From an uncultured beta proteobacterium (GTDB taxonomy: Bacteria > Pseudomonadota > Gammaproteobacteria > Burkholderiales > Burkholderiaceae): a stretch of DNA of 25,579 nt. Both the position numbers and the translations under genes were made by a program. This document shows, in pieces, positions 22,279 through 25,579 of this stretch. The notes beneath the pieces are model-generated. The model saw nothing but the letters and a program-made list of their open reading frames with translations, was not told the origin of the DNA and searched no databases. The stretch spans positions 1 through 25,579 of the forward strand of contig CAITHY010000159.1 in the NCBI GenBank assembly GCA_903892315.1, read 5' to 3'. Numbering within the stretch: position 1 is the stretch's first letter; every line of letters begins with the position of its first letter.

Positions 22279-23031
22279 TTATTTGCCAGTAATGAGGCGG
22301 TTAGCAAGGTCCTCTGGAAGGCCGGCGCAACGAACTTTCTCTGCGGCCGTATAGTGATCATAGGGCGTACGATGAAATGTCAGAGCTTCTGATGCAGGAT
22401 CAAAAACGGCAAAGCAGGCTTCTGGATTGCCATCTCTGGGTTGGCCAAGTGAGCCTACGACGCCTACCCATTGGCGATGAGGCAGCACAGGAATTTCGTC
22501 GCCAGGGTGTGGTGCAAAGCGAATGAGTTTCCCAACAGCACTTTGATAAAAAAGCGCTTGCTCATGTGCATGCCCAACAAAAGTGTAATTTTTCCCAGAG
22601 CTTTGTACGCAACGCCATGCACTCATGCTGTCGGTGATGTAATTCCACTCAGCCGGATTATAGGCAGACGCATGTACAAAACAAATTTGATCTTCTTGAA
22701 CCATCAGAGGAAGATTTTTAAGGAACTCTACATGGCCATTATTGAGCTGAGCTTTGGTCCACTCAATAGCAGCATTGGCGCTGGCGTTCATTTGATGGCG
22801 ACTATCTTTAAAAACGGCCTCATCATGATTGCCGAGAATCGCAATCGCTTTGTTGTTTTCTACGAGCGCAGCAACGCGATCAATCAGCGCAACAGGATCG
22901 GCGTTATAGCCAACAAGATCGCCCAAAAATACCATACGAGTCACGCCAAGCTCTTCGGCGCGAGCCATACAAGCATCAAAAGCTTCTAAATTACTGTGGA
23001 GATCGGCAAATAGCCCAATACGTTCGGTCAT
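22279..23031 (-). CDS. Calcineurin-like metallophosphoesterase
   Basis: 250-residue enzyme of the metallophosphatase superfamily with the full set of metal ligands: FADLHSN near the N-terminus (DxH), FLGDLVGYN (GDxVxY), ILGNHD (GNHD), CFVHAS and FVGHAHEQ (GHxH). These coordinate two metal ions in phosphodiesterases and phosphatases. The GDLVGYNADP variant is like bacterial members often labelled protein phosphatase or diadenosine-tetraphosphatase-like. I start at ATG 23031 (MTERIGLFADLHSN), which fits the family; the longer frame would overlap the upstream acyltransferase. The kinase-USP gene follows after four bases, so the pair could be an opposing kinase and phosphatase, an inference from context. 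Confidence 0.9.
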   Translation of the reverse strand: MTERIGLFADLHSNLEAFDACMARAEELGVTRMVFLGDLVGYNADPVALIDRVAALVENNKAIAILGNHDEAVFKDSRHQMNASANAAIEWTKAQLNNGHVEFLKNLPLMVQEDQICFVHASAYNPAEWNYITDSMSAWRCVQSSGKNYTFVGHAHEQALFYQSAVGKLIRFAPHPGDEIPVLPHRQWVGVVGSLGQPRDGNPEACFAVFDPASEALTFHRTPYDHYTAAEKVRCAGLPEDLANRLITGK

Positions 23032-23056
23032 CCCTGAATGATAGGACAAAAGGCCT

Positions 23057-23956
23057 CTAGATAGAAGGGTTATAGGGGCTCGGAGCATTACCGGGCCGAT
23101 TTTTAAAGCGCTTATGAACCCAGTAGTATTCGGCTGGCCGAAGTCGAATTTCTTCCTCAAAGTATTGATTAAGGCGTGCGGTGTCAGACTTGGGGTCTGC
23201 CCCAAGAAAATTCTCTAAAGGCTTGCCGATTTCGCAAAGATAGCCCGATTCATCTGCTTTTAATGTCGTGGTCATCAAGCATACGTCAGCGCCAGTAATT
23301 TTCGCCAAGCGAGAAATGGTGGTGATGGTATTGGTTTGAATTCCAAAAAAAGGTACAAATTCAGAATCCTTGAGGCCTAAATCAATATCCGGCGCAATGA
23401 TGATGAAATCCCCGTTACGAATTTCTCGGATGATTGCTTTTGCATTGCCTTGACGATCAATTGCGTTCCCGCCAAAACGATTACGCCATTCCACAATCTT
23501 TTTATTAAAAAATGGATTCTTCATTCTCTGAAAAAACCCCGAGGTGCGTGGCCAATGCTTTTCTTTAGAGAGCGCACTCAAAATAATGCTGCCCTCAATT
23601 CCCGTGAAATGCATGTTGACTAAGATGCGCGGTTTTTTGCTGGAGAGATCAACTGCTGATTTCACCTCAATCATATTACTCAGTTGCTTAGAGCTGCCGA
23701 ACCAGATGATGCTTTTCTCTACTAGGCTACGCCCAAGCAATCGCCAATGCTCTTTGGCAAGACTATCAATTTCAGCCGGGCTTAATTTTGGAAAACATAA
23801 GTGGAGATTTATTTTGACGACTCTATTTCTATCGCCTGGAACCCGAGCCGCAATATATCCAAGGCCGTAGCCCAGCGCAACTAGCAGCCTATAAGGCAAG
23901 AGGGCAAGAAGTTTGAGTAGAGCGACGACCGCTTGATTGGAAAAAGACTTCAGCAA
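23057..23956 (-). CDS. LpxL/HtrB-type acyltransferase (second copy)
   Basis: 299-residue acyltransferase of the lipid A / lysophospholipid family. An N-terminal membrane anchor (about 8-38) precedes the catalytic HX4E (NMHFTGIEGS, His116 and Glu121). The later PDIDLGLKDSEFVPFFG corresponds to the conserved DQ/D block, and YYWVHKRFK is the usual C-terminal motif. It starts at TTG 23956, one base behind the carbonic anhydrase stop (TAAtTTG); no ATG lies nearby in frame. It is only distantly similar to the copy at 4297-5148, so the two probably use different acceptors or chains. Being inside the carbonic anhydrase cluster is unexpected for a lipid A gene. Confidence 0.9.
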   Translation of the reverse strand: MLKSFSNQAVVALLKLLALLPYRLLVALGYGLGYIAARVPGDRNRVVKINLHLCFPKLSPAEIDSLAKEHWRLLGRSLVEKSIIWFGSSKQLSNMIEVKSAVDLSSKKPRILVNMHFTGIEGSIILSALSKEKHWPRTSGFFQRMKNPFFNKKIVEWRNRFGGNAIDRQGNAKAIIREIRNGDFIIIAPDIDLGLKDSEFVPFFGIQTNTITTISRLAKITGADVCLMTTTLKADESGYLCEIGKPLENFLGADPKSDTARLNQYFEEEIRLRPAEYYWVHKRFKNRPGNAPSPYNPSI

Positions 23957-23957
23957 A

Positions 23958-24623
23958 TTAGTTTTGCTCTGATTCGTAACGCTTTACAGATTTAGCATGG
24001 CGCTCAGCCATTTCTCCAATGGAGCTGCTCGACATTCCCAAATCATTTACTAGGCCAGTTTCAAGGCGATATGCCCAACCATGAACAGTGAGATCTTGCC
24101 CGCGTGCCCAAGCATCTTGCACGATGGTTGTTTCGCACACGTTCACTACCTGCTCGATGACGTTCAGTTCGCAAAGTCGATCTTGACGTTTAGGAGTGGG
24201 AATGGCCTCGCCCAAATAACGCTCATGTTTTTGATGTACATCCTTAACGTGACGTAACCAATTGTCCGCAAGACCTATGCGTTTATCGGCTAGTGCTGCA
24301 TGGACACCTGAGCAACCATAGTGACCTACTACTAATATGTGTTTTACCTTTAGCAAATCAATCGCAAATTGAATAACAGATAAGCAATTTAAATCGGTGT
24401 GAACCACTACGTTTGCAACATTTCGGTGAACGAATAATTCACCAGGCAGCAAGTTCACAATGTCATTCGCAGGCACTCGGCTATCAGAGCAGCCAATCCA
24501 CAGGTATTCAGGGGCTTGCTGAGAAACGAGGCGTTTAAAGAAATTGGCATCCTTTGCCACCATGCTTTCGGCCCAGGTGCGATTATTGGCAAATAGCTGC
24601 TCTAGCGCTTGAGAATTCTTCAT
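23958..24623 (-). CDS. can: Beta-class carbonic anhydrase
   Basis: Reversibly hydrates carbon dioxide to bicarbonate for carboxylating enzymes and pH balance. The zinc ligands match E. coli Can: CSDSR (Cys45, Asp47, with Arg49 closing the dyad) and GHYGCSG (His101, Cys104). ELFVHRNVAN, HTDLNCLSVIQ and VHGWAY are also conserved. 221 residues from ATG 24623, which sits seven bases from a GAAAG ribosome-binding site; ATG 24629 would add two residues. It heads a leftward cluster with an acyltransferase, a phosphoesterase and a kinase-USP fusion, and is divergent from the DUF167 gene (28 bp). With the SbtA-like permease it suggests active inorganic carbon handling. Confidence 0.95.
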   Translation of the reverse strand: MKNSQALEQLFANNRTWAESMVAKDANFFKRLVSQQAPEYLWIGCSDSRVPANDIVNLLPGELFVHRNVANVVVHTDLNCLSVIQFAIDLLKVKHILVVGHYGCSGVHAALADKRIGLADNWLRHVKDVHQKHERYLGEAIPTPKRQDRLCELNVIEQVVNVCETTIVQDAWARGQDLTVHGWAYRLETGLVNDLGMSSSSIGEMAERHAKSVKRYESEQN

Positions 24624-24651
24624 CGTCATGCTTTCAGTTTAAAGTACTTTA

Positions 24652-24948
24652 ATGACGCCTATTTGGTTAAAACAAACCCCTGCTGGAATTACCTTAAATT
24701 TGCATTGTCAGCCGGGGGCCAAGGTGACTAAGGTCGTCGGCCTGCATGATGGCTGTTTAAAAATTTCTTTACAGGCGCCCGCCCTAGAAAATAAAGCGAA
24801 TGAGCTCTTATTAGCCTGGCTTTCTAAGCAATTAAGGGTGCCTCAAAAACAAATTCAATTTGTTTCCGGTCAAAATAGTCGTAAGAAACGAGTGGAAATT
24901 TGGGGTTCAATTAGTCCCGAGCAAATTGTGCAGTTATTAAGCCCTTGA
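24652..24948 (+). CDS. DUF167 (YggU) family protein
   Basis: 98-residue cytosolic protein of the YggU fold. The signature is the run HCQPGAKVTKVVGLHDGCLK, then LQAPALENKANELLLAWLSK and the basic VSGQNSRKKRVEI near the end, as in all DUF167 members. The family is widely conserved in bacteria and eukaryotes without an agreed function. ATG 24652 has only a weak upstream site and lies 28 bp from the divergent carbonic anhydrase start, so both promoters must overlap the coding regions or be very compact. Confidence 0.92.
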   Translation: MTPIWLKQTPAGITLNLHCQPGAKVTKVVGLHDGCLKISLQAPALENKANELLLAWLSKQLRVPQKQIQFVSGQNSRKKRVEIWGSISPEQIVQLLSP

Positions 24949-25061
24949 TTAAAGAGTCAGTCTAAATTGACCAATTCTTATGCTCAGATGCTCATATACT
25001 TCAAGCAGCGGGTGCAATAACCTGCTTAGGGTTTATGTGGAGTTTTGCTAAGGAAAATCTT

Positions 25062-25427
25062 ATGAATAGCTTTATAAAGTGGCTCTTAAGCCTTGTTTTA
25101 ATTGGGTTAGTGGGGATTTCGATTTATACATGGGGAATGCTAACCTGGAGCTATGGAAGTGGAGAGCGCGCAGGATATGTGCAGAAATTTTCTAAGCGCG
25201 GCTATATATGCAAAACCTGGGAAGGTGAATTGGCCATGGTTTCTATGCCAGGTACGATGTCAGAAAAATTCCTCTTTACGGTGCGTGAAGATGCTGTGGC
25301 GCAAAAAATAAATGCTAATTTAGGCAAAAAGGTTGCTCTAAAGTATGAGCAACATATTGGTTTACCAACAACCTGTTTTGGCGATACCGAGTATTTTGTT
25401 TCTGATATCACCGTTTTGGATGAGTAA
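25062..25427 (+). CDS. Membrane-anchored protein of unknown function
   Basis: 121 residues with one N-terminal hydrophobic segment (about 6-27) and a soluble, probably periplasmic, domain. I recognise a conserved family by SYGSGERAGYVQKFSKRGYI followed by CKTWEGELAMVSMPG and FLFTVREDAVA. Some database entries for relatives carry a 6-phosphogluconate dehydrogenase name, which the sequence does not support: there is no Rossmann motif. I start at ATG 25062 because AAGGA (25050-25054) lies seven bases upstream; ATG 25035 is an in-frame alternative with no such site. Two Cys in the domain (YICKTW, TTCFGD) may form a disulfide. Function unknown. Confidence 0.8.
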   Translation: MNSFIKWLLSLVLIGLVGISIYTWGMLTWSYGSGERAGYVQKFSKRGYICKTWEGELAMVSMPGTMSEKFLFTVREDAVAQKINANLGKKVALKYEQHIGLPTTCFGDTEYFVSDITVLDE

Positions 25428-25540
25428 TTTGTAGTCGTAGTAAAAAATTGCTGTAACGCTACTTTATTTTTGTAATTTTTTGTGGTTAAAATCATGTAAG
25501 CGTAATGTGCGCTGACATCAATATCTATAAGGAGCTTCAC

Positions 25541-25579
25541 TTGAACAAAGCCGAACTAATCGCAGCGATTGCTGACGAC
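25541..25579 (+). CDS. HU family DNA-binding protein, N-terminal fragment (runs off the right edge)
   Basis: Thirteen codons before the edge read MNKAELIAAIADD, the near-invariant start of HU/IHF-type histone-like proteins such as HupB. AAGGAG at 25529-25534, six bases before TTG 25541, is an ideal ribosome-binding site, so a TTG start is well supported. The 113 bp upstream, AT-rich, contain a possible -10 TAAAAT at 25487-25492. HU is an abundant dimeric nucleoid protein; the rest of the gene lies outside the window. Confidence 0.85.
   Translation, partial: MNKAELIAAIADD

Noticed and set aside
22275..22361. Longer N-terminus for the kinase-USP protein
   Set aside because: The extension lies inside the phosphoesterase coding region, is unlike kinase N-termini, and ATG 22274 sits ideally behind the phosphoesterase stop.
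22471..22989. 172-codon rightward open frame across the metallophosphoesterase
   Set aside because: Antisense to a gene with all catalytic motifs; no ribosome-binding site and no recognisable family.
25202..25540. 112-codon leftward frame at the right end
   Set aside because: Overlaps a conserved rightward gene and the HU promoter region; Ser/Thr-rich shadow.
1..25579. CRISPR array, insertion sequence, integrase or prophage
   Set aside because: No regularly spaced repeats, transposase, integrase or phage structural genes were seen on either strand.

Overview
The window looks like chromosomal DNA of a free-living betaproteobacterium of the order Burkholderiales. The AT-leaning base composition together with the character of the proteins (short-Q-loop bd oxidase, PrfC, DctA, paired GSTs, DUF3106, MipA) suggests Polynucleobacter or a close relative. 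That assignment rests on family recognition only, since no rRNA gene or other decisive marker is present. I see no phage, insertion sequence, CRISPR array or complete tRNA gene.

Layout. 1-89 is the start of a leftward exported protein. 364-5148 holds a KirBac-type potassium channel, two GSTs, a flavin reductase-like protein, an AEC carrier, the 3' remnant of a lost haloacid dehalogenase, and an LpxL-type acyltransferase. 5340-8716 holds the two subunits of a cyanide-insensitive-type bd quinol oxidase, then an SbtA-like bicarbonate permease. 8795-12092 is a run of small rightward genes: DUF3106, DUF2461, an intact haloacid dehalogenase, MAPEG, a 51-residue lipoprotein and TauE/SafE. 12149-14513 runs leftward: MipA/OmpV, histidine phosphatase, GNAT and MOSC. 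14590-16330 holds a DMT exporter, a basic 60-residue protein, DUF2798 and a small lipoprotein. 16353-18777 is leftward rRNA pseudouridine synthase then prfC. 18880-20852 is dctA plus an exported AhpD-like protein. 20856-24623 is a tight leftward cluster: beta-carbonic anhydrase, a second LpxL-like acyltransferase, metallophosphoesterase, and a Ser/Thr kinase fused to a universal stress domain. The right end carries DUF167, a membrane-anchored unknown protein, and the first 13 codons of HU.

The window is mostly housekeeping and transport. Themes are respiration (bd oxidase), bicarbonate handling (SbtA and carbonic anhydrase), carboxylate import (DctA), envelope lipid acylation (two acyltransferases) and detoxification (GSTs, dehalogenase, MAPEG). 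The observations most worth a second look are these: prfC has no ATG, GTG or TTG upstream of its P-loop and seems to start at ATT; a 3' remnant of a second dehalogenase overlaps the AEC start codon; a family of about 40-bp tRNA-3'-end-like sequences recurs, mostly right behind stop codons, in the first 8.8 kb; and the four-gene carbonic anhydrase/acyltransferase/phosphoesterase/kinase-USP cluster could be a small signalling unit.
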